DNA of 64,000 nucleotides from Blastocatellia bacterium (GTDB lineage Bacteria > Acidobacteriota > Blastocatellia > Pyrinomonadales > Pyrinomonadaceae). Position 1 is the first letter of the stretch. Every line of letters starts with the position of its first letter. The stretch is from positions 1 through 64,000 of the forward strand of contig JACCVY010000240.1 in assembly GCA_013697915.1 (NCBI GenBank), in the 5' to 3' direction. The notes under the pieces were generated by a model. That model had not been told where the DNA came from. It saw nothing but the letters and a program-made list of their open reading frames with translations, and ran no database searches. The position numbers and the translations under genes are program-made. Below are positions 9,152 to 17,755 of this stretch, piece by piece.

Positions 9152-10039
9152 TTAAGCGCTGGCGGAGATGTAACCAGTTACCAATGCGGCCAAAATCAAA
9201 CCACCGACGATTAAACGGTAAACGATAAAGACTGCGGTCGAATGCGTTCGCAGGAATCTTAGCAGGAACCAGATGGACGCATACCCAACAATGCCGGAAA
9301 CCACGGTTGCAATTAGCAACGGCAAGAAACTCCCCGAGGGAAGTTTGTGCATTGCTTCTTTGAGTTCAAGTAATCCGCTGGCCGCGATTGCAGGCATGGA
9401 AAGCAGGAAAGAAAACCTTGCCGCCGTTTCGCGCGTTTCTCCGGCAAAGAGACCTGCCATGATCGTCGAGCCTGAACGGCTTGAACCGGGAACCAGCGCA
9501 AGCACCTGAGCAAAACCAACTGCCAATGCGTCACCAATGCCGAGCTCCGCCAGCCCACGATTTTTTTTACTGACCGCTTCTGCCAGCGCCAGCAGAATCG
9601 CAATCACAATCATCATCGTCGCGATCACCCAAAGGTTTTTGGTGAATGACCCTTCGATCTGATGCTTGAATAACAAGCCGACGACTGCGACGGGAATTGA
9701 TCCAATGATCACCAGCCATCCCAACCATGCGTCTTGCGACAAGCGCGCTCCGGCGGGCTTTTCGCCACTACTCTCCGTTAGGAGGGCTATGTGATCGCCG
9801 ACGAACGCCCGCGTGATATTCACAATGTCCCGAGCAAAATAGATCAGCACAGCCAATAACGTTCCTAACTGGATGATTGCGATCGTGGCCGTTGTTTGCT
9901 CAGCTCTGAGCGCTGAATCGACTCCGGCATACAACCCGACCAACCTGGATGCAAGCACGAGGTGTGCAGTGGAGCTGATGGGAATGAATTCGGTTAACCC
10001 CTGGACGATGCCGAGGATGATGGCTTGAAGAACAGTCAT
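9152..10039 (-). CDS. uppP: Undecaprenyl-diphosphatase UppP (BacA family)
   Basis: A 295-residue integral membrane enzyme that removes a phosphate from undecaprenyl diphosphate, recycling the lipid carrier for peptidoglycan and other glycan assembly; overexpression in other species gives bacitracin resistance. The two catalytic motifs are clear: GLTEFIPISSTAHL near residue 15 and PGSSRSGSTI near residue 185. About eight hydrophobic helices follow the family pattern. The leader lacks a Shine-Dalgarno and contains heptad repeats with the word ATTTGAA. It lies downstream of the SDR gene and the long tract 2. Confidence 0.94.
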   Translation of the reverse strand: MTVLQAIILGIVQGLTEFIPISSTAHLVLASRLVGLYAGVDSALRAEQTTATIAIIQLGTLLAVLIYFARDIVNITRAFVGDHIALLTESSGEKPAGARLSQDAWLGWLVIIGSIPVAVVGLLFKHQIEGSFTKNLWVIATMMIVIAILLALAEAVSKKNRGLAELGIGDALAVGFAQVLALVPGSSRSGSTIMAGLFAGETRETAARFSFLLSMPAIAASGLLELKEAMHKLPSGSFLPLLIATVVSGIVGYASIWFLLRFLRTHSTAVFIVYRLIVGGLILAALVTGYISASA

Positions 10040-10058
10040 GAAGATTCAGAAAGTTTGT

Positions 10059-10232
10059 GATTTGAAATGTTAAATTTGAACTTCGTTACCAGGTCTTTGG
10101 TCTTGGGTTTTTGGTCTTGGGATTAGGTCTTTGATCTCTGGCCTTGGGTCTTGGGTTTTAGCCTAACTTGAGCTGTTACAAAGCGCAAAAACCAGAGACC
10201 AAAGTCCAAAGACCGAAAACCCAAGGCAAAAG
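10059..10232. repeat. Heptad-repeat tract 2, with inverted arms (SDR / uppP spacer)
   Basis: Most of the spacer between the SDR stop (10240) and the uppP start (10039) has a 7-base period. On the plus strand the units include ATTTGAA near 10060-10080, then GGTCTTT, GGTCTTG and similar words (10091-10158), and finally the complementary words GACCAAA, GTCCAAA, GACCGAA (10187-10229). The last block is a partial reverse complement of the middle block, so the transcript could fold into a long imperfect stem. The tract begins 7 bases after the SDR stop codon. Confidence 0.8.
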
Positions 10233-10239
10233 CCCGCCT

Positions 10240-11010
10240 TTATCCCCTAAACGAATTCCTTCTCGAAATCCGGTCGTACATCCAAATAGGCATTACCATC
10301 CCAGCGCGCACAATACTCGCAAGCTGCCAGGGAAATGCATATGACTTTTTGCGTTTCTCGATCGCGCATAAAATTTTTTGCACCGCGTCGTCGAGTTCCA
10401 TCAGGAATGGCATCTGGGCCTCGCGGCCTGCGGTCAGCGGTGTCTTTATGAAGCCGGGATGAATAATCGTTACCGCAATCCCCTTGGGTTCAAGATCAAG
10501 CCGCAGACTTTCAAAGAATGCCGAAACTGCAGCCTTGCTGGCACAATACGCGGCCGATCTTGGCAAGCCGCGATAAGCAGCCAAACTGGAGATAACGATC
10601 AGATGGCCTTGGCCTCGCGCTAGCATCTGCGGCACGACGGCGACGACGCTGTTCGAAGCTCCGACGACATTGATGTTGATAACGTCCGACACTTCGGCTG
10701 CATCAAGCTCTGACGCATCCCGCGTTGGCCCAATTCCCGCATTCGCAATCAGCACGTCCACCGGACCAAGCGTCGACTGTAATTGTTCAGCCACTCGCCG
10801 CAACGAATCGGCATCGCGTACGTCAGCGGGCAGGACCAGCGCCTGTCCTCCGTTGGTTGCAATTATTCGCGCAACTTCAGCCAACGCCTCAGCGCGACGC
10901 GCCACTAAACCTAATCTGGCTCCTCGTTTTGCAAGCTCAACTGCAAGCGCGCCTCCGATTCCCGAAGACGCGCCGGTGATCATCACAACTCTGTTTTGCC
11001 AGCCAACCAC
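10240..11010 (-). CDS. Short-chain dehydrogenase/reductase (SDR)
   Basis: A classical SDR of 256 residues: cofactor motif TGASSGIGGALA near residue 13, NAG in the central sheet, and catalytic Ser (VISSLAAYRG), Tyr and Lys (YCASK). The C-terminal tail carries a hydrophobic, membrane-leaning segment (MVMPIWMYDRISRRN), as in DHRS7-like SDRs. The substrate is unknown. The frame is open to a TTG at 11025, but those codons lie in heptad-repeat DNA. GTG 11010 is preferred because it is exactly where the repeat tract ends and puts the Rossmann motif at normal depth. No Shine-Dalgarno is visible. Confidence 0.88.
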   Translation of the reverse strand: MVGWQNRVVMITGASSGIGGALAVELAKRGARLGLVARRAEALAEVARIIATNGGQALVLPADVRDADSLRRVAEQLQSTLGPVDVLIANAGIGPTRDASELDAAEVSDVININVVGASNSVVAVVPQMLARGQGHLIVISSLAAYRGLPRSAAYCASKAAVSAFFESLRLDLEPKGIAVTIIHPGFIKTPLTAGREAQMPFLMELDDAVQKILCAIEKRKKSYAFPWQLASIVRAGMVMPIWMYDRISRRNSFRG

Positions 11011-11040
11011 AGTTTCAGGTCTCAAGTTTCAGGTTTCAAG
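11011..11040. repeat. Heptad-repeat tract 3 (four-helix-bundle gene / SDR spacer)
   Basis: Units on the plus strand are GTTTCAG, GTCTCAA, GTTTCAG, GTTTCAA. The tract starts 6 bases after the stop of the four-helix-bundle gene and ends at the GTG chosen for the SDR. It is complementary to tract 4 on the other side of that gene: TTTCAGGTCTCAAG is an exact 14-base inverted match. Confidence 0.8.
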
Positions 11041-11046
11041 CCAACG

Positions 11047-11446
11047 CTATTTGTCAGGTTTTTTGAACTTCGTTCCTTTGATCCCTGACTGGCGTAGATA
11101 ACTCATCAAACCGCTAATCATTCGGCTGACTTCTGTAGCAAGAAAACTGAGTGTCTCGAATAGATCTTGCTCCACGTAGCGCTGATCTAAAGCAATGTAT
11201 AGCTGGGACCTAACCTCGCCTGCCGAACCTTTTGCGGTTGCCAGGAATTGATTGAACTCTGCATTCCCGCTTCGCTCGAAACCTTCAGCGATATTAGACA
11301 TGATAGAGACCGAAGCTCGGCGAATTTGGTCCCTAAGTCCATAATCTCGCGCAAAGCTTCCTTCTGCTGTCACATCATAAATGAGTTTCGTCAGTTCTCT
11401 GTTTCTGCCACGCGGTGATTTCTTCAAAGGTCTTAAAGGTCCCCAT
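11047..11446 (-). pseudogene. Four-helix-bundle (23S rRNA intervening-sequence type) protein gene, frameshifted
   Basis: From residue [11 protein letters not shown] onward this is the four-helix-bundle / S23 family ([14 protein letters not shown] is a hallmark). The intact ORF starts with an out-of-family peptide at ATG 11427. The real start is ATG 11446, six bases after a perfect AAGGAGGT, and reads [15 protein letters not shown], exactly the family N-terminus. That frame then stops 9 codons later. The two frames join at 11400-11402, where the family has a codon such as GCA between WQK and RELT; only one base (C) is present, consistent with a 2-base deletion. The family forms pentamers of unknown role and is often carried in rRNA intervening sequences and small mobile cassettes. 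Confidence 0.82.
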
Positions 11447-11508
11447 TTCCATACCTCCTTAGCAATAAAAGACTCTAGCGGCCAAGGGTGTTTCCAAAAC
11501 CAGAGTAA

Positions 11509-11550
11509 CTTGAGACCTGAAACCTGAAACTTGAAACTTCAAACTTGAAC
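11509..11550. repeat. Heptad-repeat tract 4 (rnj / four-helix-bundle spacer)
   Basis: Plus-strand units are GAGACCT, GAAACCT, GAAACTT, GAAACTT, CAAACTT. The tract runs into the rnj gene and supplies its stop codon and the last three codons (VQV). It is the inverted partner of tract 3, so tracts 3 and 4 bracket the four-helix-bundle gene. Confidence 0.8.
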
Positions 11551-13200
11551 GACGACGGGCATGATAACCGGCCGCGCGCCCGTAAGTTTTTGTATGAAAC
11601 GTTTCAACTCAACGCGTACGTGCTCTTTCAACAGGCTCTCATCGGCAAGTGTTTGCCGCGAGGCGCCGGCGATGGCGGCCGCAACCACACGTTGCGCATC
11701 CTTCAAAGAACCATTTGCTGAATCGAAGCCACGCACGCCCCGCGTTACGATTTCGGGCGGCGATTGCAGTTCGCCTGTTTGTGCGTTGATGGTCACAACC
11801 AAGGTGATCATCCCTTCATACGCCAACTGCCGGCGCTGACGGATTGTTTCGCTCTCGATCTCTTCAAAACCAGTGTCATCAATAAACGTGCGCCCGATTT
11901 CCCGCTTGCCAACTACCGCCGCTCGCTCGCCGTCTAGCTCAAGCACGTCGCCATTTTCTATCAGAACGATGTTTTCTTCAGCGTAACCCAAGTGGTTTTT
12001 GACAAACTCCTTGTGGCGAAACAGCATGCGATACTCGCCATGAATCGGCACCACGAACTTTGGCCGCACAGCTTCGGTCATGATGCGAATGTCTTCCTGT
12101 GACGCATGACCGCTAACGTGGACCAGCCTGCGCTTCTCTTCAATGATGTTGGCGCCGCGTTTGTAGATCATCCCAATCATTCGCGAAATCAAGCGCTCGT
12201 TGCCGGGGATGATGCGCGCCGAAAGCACGACCGTGTCGCCTTCGTCGATCATCAGGCCCTTATAGCTTTGCGTCGCCATCTGCGAAAGAGCGGCGCGCGC
12301 TTCACCTTGAGAACCGGTCACCAAAAACACTATCTCATGATCGCGCATCTGCTTCGCTTCATTCAGCGAGACAAGCAGGCCGTCGTGAATGTCCAGGTAA
12401 CCGAGACGATCGGAGATCTCGACGTTCTTCTGCATCGAGCGCCCCAGCACGCAAACCTTGCGATTGAACTGTTGCGCGATGTCAATCACGATTTGCAGGC
12501 GATGTATCGACGACGCGAAAGCGGCAACGATGATGCGGCCGCCGGCTTCAGCAAAAATCTCTTCAAACGCCGGAATCACAGCGCGCTCTGACGGGGTGCG
12601 GCCCGGCACCGTCGCGTTCGTCGAGTCCGACAAAAGCGCGAGCACGCCTTCCTGTCCGTAACGCCGAAACGAGCGCAGGTCTATGGGCTCGCCAATCACT
12701 GGGGTCTCATCGACCTTGTAGTCGCCGGTATGAATGATTGTGCCGACCGGCGTTTTGATGGCAAGCGAAAAACAATCAACCAGCGAATGCGAGACGCGAA
12801 TAAACTCCACGGTGAAGACGCCAATATCGACCACATCACGCGGCTCGACCCGATGGAGTAACACGTCGTTCGTCAATTCATGTTCTTCGAGTTTGCTTTC
12901 AGCCAATCCGGCGGTGAAGTGCGAACAGTAAACAGGAACATTGAACTTCTTGAGAAGGTAAGGCAGCGCGCCCAGATGATCCTCGTGGCCGTGCGTAAGA
13001 ACTATCGCAGTTATGTGATCGCGGTACTCTTCGAGAAAATCAAAATTAGGAATGCAGACGTCAACGCCATAGGCAGTTTCTTCAGGAAAGCCCATGCCCG
13101 CGTCGAGAATGAGCATCTCATCCTCATAACGCACAGCCATGCAATTCATTCCAAACTCGCCGATCCCGCCGAGCGGAATAATCTCGAGAACACTACTCAC
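11539..13200 (-). CDS. rnj: Ribonuclease J
   Basis: A 553-residue metallo-beta-lactamase/beta-CASP nuclease with endo- and 5'-3' exoribonuclease activity in mRNA decay and rRNA maturation. Visible motifs are the zinc-binding THGHEDHLGA (about residues 70 to 79), HTGDYKVDET, the beta-CASP serine/threonine region (LSDSTNA), GSQGE and HVSGHASQEDI. The C-terminal domain of about 100 residues is present, so the length is normal. The last codons and the stop lie within heptad-repeat DNA. Transcription probably starts from an extended -10 element about 75 bases upstream. The divergent gene is the M64 peptidase. Confidence 0.95.
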   Translation of the reverse strand: MSSVLEIIPLGGIGEFGMNCMAVRYEDEMLILDAGMGFPEETAYGVDVCIPNFDFLEEYRDHITAIVLTHGHEDHLGALPYLLKKFNVPVYCSHFTAGLAESKLEEHELTNDVLLHRVEPRDVVDIGVFTVEFIRVSHSLVDCFSLAIKTPVGTIIHTGDYKVDETPVIGEPIDLRSFRRYGQEGVLALLSDSTNATVPGRTPSERAVIPAFEEIFAEAGGRIIVAAFASSIHRLQIVIDIAQQFNRKVCVLGRSMQKNVEISDRLGYLDIHDGLLVSLNEAKQMRDHEIVFLVTGSQGEARAALSQMATQSYKGLMIDEGDTVVLSARIIPGNERLISRMIGMIYKRGANIIEEKRRLVHVSGHASQEDIRIMTEAVRPKFVVPIHGEYRMLFRHKEFVKNHLGYAEENIVLIENGDVLELDGERAAVVGKREIGRTFIDDTGFEEIESETIRQRRQLAYEGMITLVVTINAQTGELQSPPEIVTRGVRGFDSANGSLKDAQRVVAAAIAGASRQTLADESLLKEHVRVELKRFIQKLTGARPVIMPVVVQV

Positions 13201-13275
13201 TATTTCTTATTACTCACTCTCAGGACGTTGGTGGTGCTGCATTACGCAGCAATCGCGGGGCTAAACAAGCGGCTC

Positions 13276-13284
13276 AGTATAGCA
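13276..13284 (-). promoter_or_regulatory. Candidate extended -10 promoter for rnj
   Basis: On the minus strand TGCTATACT (TGn plus TATACT) lies about 75 bases before the rnj start in the divergent rnj / M64 spacer. There is no convincing -35, which fits an extended -10 type. Motif-based inference only. Confidence 0.4.
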
Positions 13285-13404
13285 TGCAGAGTCTAAACTC
13301 GTGGCAGATAGCGGTACACATTCGATTCGATGTCCCCCTGGTTCTGTTGTTTTTATCGATTTGACTGCTGACTACCGCACACGGCTTCGCTTACAATCCA
13401 CCAC

Positions 13405-14838
13405 ATGATCAAAACACTGACGACTGTCGCTGCTTTCCTTCTCCTCTTGGCGACTTCAGCTTTTGCGGTTCCGCGCACTATGCGGCTGGACTATTACCAC
13501 ACCGGCGACGCAAAGCAGGAAGTGTTCAGCCTTGATCGAGTCGTGATGGAGCCACTTCCCTGGCCCGGCGATCTTAGCAAAACAATCGACAGCACCAATC
13601 TTGGTAAGTATTTTTTTGAAGTTCGCGATCAGAAGACAAAACAGATTCTTTACTCTCGTGGTTTCGCCTCGATCTATGGCGAGTGGGAAACGACGGATGA
13701 AGCAGCCACGATCAAACGAACCTTTGGCGAATCGCTGCGCTTCCCCGCGCCTGACGCGCCGGTGCAAATCGTTTTGAAAAAGCGTGACGCGAAAAACGAG
13801 TGGCGCGATATCTGGTCCCTTACCATTGATCCCAAAGACATCTTTATCGACCGGTCCCGGCAGTCTGCGCCCGCTCCGTTAATTGCGATTCAAAAGATGG
13901 GCGATCCGGCAACGAAGGTGGATTTGCTTTTGCTGGGCGATGGTTACACTGCGCGCGAGGCCAGGAAGTTTGTTGCTGACGCGCGACGGTTGCTCGATGT
14001 ACTGTTTGCAACTTCCCCATTCAAAGAGCACCGCAACGATTTCAATGTTTGGGGTTTATGTCCGCCCGCGCACGAGAGTGGAATTTCTCGACCGTCAACC
14101 GGCATCTATCATGATTCACCGGTTGGAGCGACTTACGATGCGTTTGGCTCTGAACGCTATGTGCTCACTTTTGATAATCACGCTTTACGCAAAGTCGCAC
14201 AGTTTGCTCCTTACGAATTCATCGAGATCCTGGCGAACAACCGGACCTATGGAGGCGGCGGAATTTTCAATCTTTACAGCACCGTGGCGGTGGACAATGC
14301 TTTCGCCAACTATGTTTTTGTGCATGAGTTTGGTCATCACTTTGCCGGACTTGCCGACGAATACTACACGTCCGACGTTGCCTACAATCCGAGCGCGGAA
14401 CATGTTGAACCATGGGAACCCAACGTTACCGCGCTGCGTGCGATTACGAACGTGCCTGGAGTCGCGGGAGACTTGCGACCTTTTCTGAAATGGAAGGATA
14501 TGGTTTCACCCGACACCCCAATTCCAACTCCCTGGAACAAAGCGGAATTTGAAAAGTATTCTCATGAAATTCAGAAACGCCGCGCGCAGATTCGGAAGGA
14601 CAAACTTCCTGAGAATGTTATGGAGGCGCTGTTCCGCGAAGAGTTGGCCCACGAACGCACGATGTTCGCCGCAGAAAAATATGCAGGTCGTGTCGGTGCA
14701 TTCGAAGGCGCTAATTATGAACCGAAGGGTTACTACCGGCCAGAGATTAACTGCATCATGTTTACGCGCACCGATCACTTCTGCGCCGTTTGTCGCCGGG
14801 CCATCGAGCGCATCATTGGGCTTTACTCGCACAGTTGA
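13405..14838 (+). CDS. Secreted M64-family (IgA peptidase-like) metallopeptidase
   Basis: A 477-residue exported protein with a signal peptide (residues 1 to 21, cleavage after AFA). The zinc-binding signature HEFGHHFAGLADEYY (about residues 309 to 323) has the HExxHxxxxxxD form typical of family M64, named from a Clostridium IgA protease. An N-terminal beta domain precedes it and the C-terminus holds a cysteine-containing segment (NCIMFTRTDHFCAVC). In soil bacteria M64 proteins are exported peptidases of unknown substrate; IgA itself is an unlikely target. An S9 peptidase follows 77 bases downstream on the same strand. Confidence 0.88.
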   Translation: MIKTLTTVAAFLLLLATSAFAVPRTMRLDYYHTGDAKQEVFSLDRVVMEPLPWPGDLSKTIDSTNLGKYFFEVRDQKTKQILYSRGFASIYGEWETTDEAATIKRTFGESLRFPAPDAPVQIVLKKRDAKNEWRDIWSLTIDPKDIFIDRSRQSAPAPLIAIQKMGDPATKVDLLLLGDGYTAREARKFVADARRLLDVLFATSPFKEHRNDFNVWGLCPPAHESGISRPSTGIYHDSPVGATYDAFGSERYVLTFDNHALRKVAQFAPYEFIEILANNRTYGGGGIFNLYSTVAVDNAFANYVFVHEFGHHFAGLADEYYTSDVAYNPSAEHVEPWEPNVTALRAITNVPGVAGDLRPFLKWKDMVSPDTPIPTPWNKAEFEKYSHEIQKRRAQIRKDKLPENVMEALFREELAHERTMFAAEKYAGRVGAFEGANYEPKGYYRPEINCIMFTRTDHFCAVCRRAIERIIGLYSHS

Positions 14839-14915
14839 TCGTATAATCCGTTTGCTGTTCCGTCTCCCCGATAAATCAATTCCCTTGTGGTGGACTCTGT
14901 ATGAAAGGCGCAACA

Positions 14916-17120
14916 ATGCGAAAGTACCTTCCTCTTCTGCTTGTCTTGTGGGCGATTGTCGCCAGTCCCGTTCCTGCTCAGAAACGCAACATTACCGAAA
15001 AAGATTTGTTCAATTTCGAGTGGGTTGGTGATCCGCAAACTTCGCCCGACGGATCGCGAGTGGCGTTTGTTCGCGTCACAGTCAACGAAAAGAAAGATGG
15101 CTACAACACCGCTATCTGGACTGTTTCACCCGCCAGCGGCGAGACGCATCAACTGACGACGGGACCGCGCGACTCTGCGCCGCGCTGGTCGCCCGACGGC
15201 AAATATCTGGCCTTCGTTCGCGTTACCGAAAAAGATGGGAAGCCTGATGTGCCGCAACTCTTCATGCTGCCGCTGGCCGGCGGGGACTCGTTTCAGTTTA
15301 CGAGTATTGCGCGCGGCGCCGGCCAACCGCAGTGGTCGCCTGACGGTAAAATAATTGCTTTCGTGAACGACGTAAATGCGGAAGATCTCTCCAAGCAAAA
15401 GGAGGAGGCCACCAGGTCGTCGAGTCCGCTGCCGTCGCAAGCAGCGGCCGCGCCGAGTCCAACCGCAAGCAAATCAGATGATAAACGGGACAGCGATGTG
15501 CGCGTGATAACCCAAGCGGTCTATAGATTCAACGGCGCCGGTTACCTCGATGCGAAGCATCCGCAGCACATTTGGATCGTCGTTGCGCCACGTAACGCAG
15601 ATGAGAAAGTGACGCCTAAACAACTAACCACGGGCCGCTACTCGGAAGATCATGTTACCTGGGCCAGGGACGGCTCGCAGCTTTACTTTGCGTCCGACAG
15701 AGTTGACGAACCCTATTACCAGATTCAGAAAACGGATATCTATTCAATTTCGATCGTCGCTGGCCGGCCCGTCAAGCTTACATCGTTTGATATGGGCGCG
15801 GGCCCTTTCGCCGTCAGTCCGAACGGCAAACAACTGGCATTTATCGCTTCTGCGGGCCAGCCAATAAATTCGTACACCCAACCGGACCTCTGGGTAATCG
15901 ACATTGATGCGAACGCAAAGCCGCGCAATCTGACGGGCAATTTTGACTACGATGTCGGCTCCGGTGTCGGGGGCGATAACGCGCCGCCACGCGCGGGCGG
16001 CGGCAGTCTGCCCATCTGGACTGCGGATGGCCGTGGCATCGTCGAAGTTTATGCGAAAGAAGGAAGGGCAAACCTCGCCACGTTTGATGTCTCCAGTGGC
16101 AGGCCCGTTGATCTAACCCGTGGCAATCAAGCGGTGATTGCTTTCCGCTCAACCAACTCCGGAAGTTTTGTTTACACGCTCTCTACGCCGACACGCGTAG
16201 GCGACATCTTCTGGCTTGATCGTCCGGGAGGCGAGCCTAAACAGCTGACGCATCTTAATGACGGTTTGTTCTCTCGTTTGAATCTCACTGAGCCCGAAGA
16301 AATCTGGTATCAAAGCTTCGACGGCAAGAAGATTCAGGCTTGGATACAGAAGCCGCCCGACTTTGATCCAAACAAAAAATACCCGCTGATTCTGAATATT
16401 CATGGTGGTCCCCATTCAGCCTATGGATTTGTTTTCGATCACGAGTTTCAGTGGATGGCGGCGAAGGGTTATGTTGTTCTCTATGCGAATCCGCGCGGGA
16501 GCACCAGCTATGGACAGGATTTTGGCAACGTAATTCAGTATCACTATCCGGGCGATGACTATAAGGATTTGATGGCCGGCGTCGATGAACTGCTTAAGCG
16601 CGGGTACATCGACGAGAAAAAGTTGGGCGTCACCGGCGGCAGCGGTGGCGGACTACTGACTAACTGGACGATAGTGCAAACGACGCGGTTTGCGGCTGCG
16701 GTGTCGCAACGAGACATCGCAAACTGGGCCGACTGGTGGTACTCGGCAGACTTCTCGCAGTTTCAGCCAGAGTGGTTCCGCGGCGCGCCTTTTGAAGAGC
16801 CGGACGACTTCAAAGCTCGTTCACCGATCACTTACGTCAAGAACGTCACCACGCCATTGATGTTGATACTCGGAGAAGCTGACTATCGCACGCCCACCGG
16901 CGCCGGTGGCGAGCAAATGTTTCGCGCGCTGAAGTATCGCAAGATTCCAACGGTGATGGTCCGCTTTCCCAACGAATCGCACGAGCTGTCGCGTTCCGGT
17001 CAACCCTGGCACCGCATCGAACGCCTGGGACACATCGTCGGCTGGTTTGATCATTGGTTGTTGGGAGTGCCGAAACCGGAATATGAGGTTGGGCAAAAGG
17101 AAGCTTTAGCAGTGGAGTAA
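14916..17120 (+). CDS. Exported prolyl-oligopeptidase-like S9 peptidase
   Basis: A 734-residue alpha/beta-hydrolase peptidase. A signal peptide (MRKYLPLLLVLWAIVASPVPA) is followed by a WD40-like/TolB-type beta-propeller to about residue 460, with repeats such as PRWSPDGKYLAF and PQWSPDGKIIAF. The S9 catalytic domain has nucleophile Ser576 in GGSGGG, the Asp in LGEADYRTP and the His in NESHELSRSG. The family cleaves short peptides, so it probably finishes what endopeptidases start. ATG 14916 is preferred over ATG 14901 because AAAGG lies at good spacing before it and the signal peptide then begins cleanly. Low-complexity Ser/Ala/Pro residues near 175-200 interrupt one propeller blade. Confidence 0.92.
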   Translation: MRKYLPLLLVLWAIVASPVPAQKRNITEKDLFNFEWVGDPQTSPDGSRVAFVRVTVNEKKDGYNTAIWTVSPASGETHQLTTGPRDSAPRWSPDGKYLAFVRVTEKDGKPDVPQLFMLPLAGGDSFQFTSIARGAGQPQWSPDGKIIAFVNDVNAEDLSKQKEEATRSSSPLPSQAAAAPSPTASKSDDKRDSDVRVITQAVYRFNGAGYLDAKHPQHIWIVVAPRNADEKVTPKQLTTGRYSEDHVTWARDGSQLYFASDRVDEPYYQIQKTDIYSISIVAGRPVKLTSFDMGAGPFAVSPNGKQLAFIASAGQPINSYTQPDLWVIDIDANAKPRNLTGNFDYDVGSGVGGDNAPPRAGGGSLPIWTADGRGIVEVYAKEGRANLATFDVSSGRPVDLTRGNQAVIAFRSTNSGSFVYTLSTPTRVGDIFWLDRPGGEPKQLTHLNDGLFSRLNLTEPEEIWYQSFDGKKIQAWIQKPPDFDPNKKYPLILNIHGGPHSAYGFVFDHEFQWMAAKGYVVLYANPRGSTSYGQDFGNVIQYHYPGDDYKDLMAGVDELLKRGYIDEKKLGVTGGSGGGLLTNWTIVQTTRFAAAVSQRDIANWADWWYSADFSQFQPEWFRGAPFEEPDDFKARSPITYVKNVTTPLMLILGEADYRTPTGAGGEQMFRALKYRKIPTVMVRFPNESHELSRSGQPWHRIERLGHIVGWFDHWLLGVPKPEYEVGQKEALAVE

Positions 17121-17138
17121 TCATGAGTGAATTCTGTT

Positions 17139-17223
17139 CCCCTCTCCCTCTGGGAGAGGGGTTAGGAGAGGGTCTAGTGAGCGCCTAAAACCCCCACCCC
17201 GGCCCTCCCCCAAAGGGGGAGGG
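17139..17223. repeat. Double GC-rich hairpin element A
   Basis: Two perfect hairpins lie between the S9 peptidase and the SnoaL-like gene. The first is CCCCTCTCCC, loop TCT, and its complement (17139-17161). The second is CCCTCCCCC, loop AAA, and its complement (17203-17223). The layout and loops match element B at 42184-42267. Neither hairpin is followed by a T run, so they are not classical terminators. Confidence 0.75.
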
Positions 17224-17256
17224 AGAACCAGGCGAGTAGGAACGAATGTGACACCC

Positions 17257-17643
17257 ATGAGTGACGAGCAACAAATCCGCGACTTGATCGCGACCTGGTT
17301 GCGTGTCAGCGCCGAAGGCAACATCTCTCAAATACTGTCTTTGATGGCCGAGGACGTCGTCTTTCTGGTTGCGGGACAACCGCCGATGCGCGGGCGCGAT
17401 GCCTTCGCCGCTTCATTTGCCGGCTGGCAAGGCAAGTTTAGTTTGGAAACCGATTGCGAAATTCAGGAAATTCAGGTGAGCGGAGATTTGGCTTACAGTT
17501 GGACCAGGTTGTCGGTGACGATGACGCCAATTGAGGGCGGGCCCGCTAATCGGCGCAGCGGCTACACGCTGACTGTCTGGCGCAAGAACGCTGAGAGCGA
17601 CTGGCAAATCTTTCGCGACGCCAATCTGTTAACTGAACAATGA
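17257..17643 (+). CDS. SnoaL-like / ketosteroid-isomerase-fold protein
   Basis: A 128-residue NTF2-like single-domain protein. The N-terminal helices (SDEQQIRDLIATWLRVSAEG), the VVFLVAGQPPMRGRDAFAASF segment and the closing YTLTVWRKNAESDWQIFRDANL are typical of the SgcJ/EcaC/SnoaL-like group. Members are small isomerases, hydrolases or binding proteins; no specific reaction can be assigned. GTG 17248 would add three residues; ATG 17257 is chosen as the commoner start. It follows hairpin element A, with no close partner gene. Confidence 0.8.
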   Translation: MSDEQQIRDLIATWLRVSAEGNISQILSLMAEDVVFLVAGQPPMRGRDAFAASFAGWQGKFSLETDCEIQEIQVSGDLAYSWTRLSVTMTPIEGGPANRRSGYTLTVWRKNAESDWQIFRDANLLTEQ

Positions 17644-17755
17644 GGACCGGGCCAGGACGTGTTCCTAATGGTCGCCGATCGCTGTTTGGTTTGGTTCGCA
17701 CTTAAATCCAACCGTCCGCTGATTACGTATATTAGGTTGGGGGAAATAACAAATC

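Noticed and set aside
10090-10232. CRISPR-like look of repeated short words
   Set aside because: Units are 7 bases with no spacers, and the tract is inverted rather than direct. No cas genes exist in the window.
11395-11405. Programmed ribosomal frameshift in the four-helix-bundle gene
   Set aside because: There is no slippery heptamer or downstream pseudoknot signal; deletion or sequencing error explains it more simply.
13883-14488. 201-codon frame overlapping the M64 peptidase in another frame
   Set aside because: The M64 frame holds the zinc motif and signal peptide; the overlapping frame has no recognisable domain.
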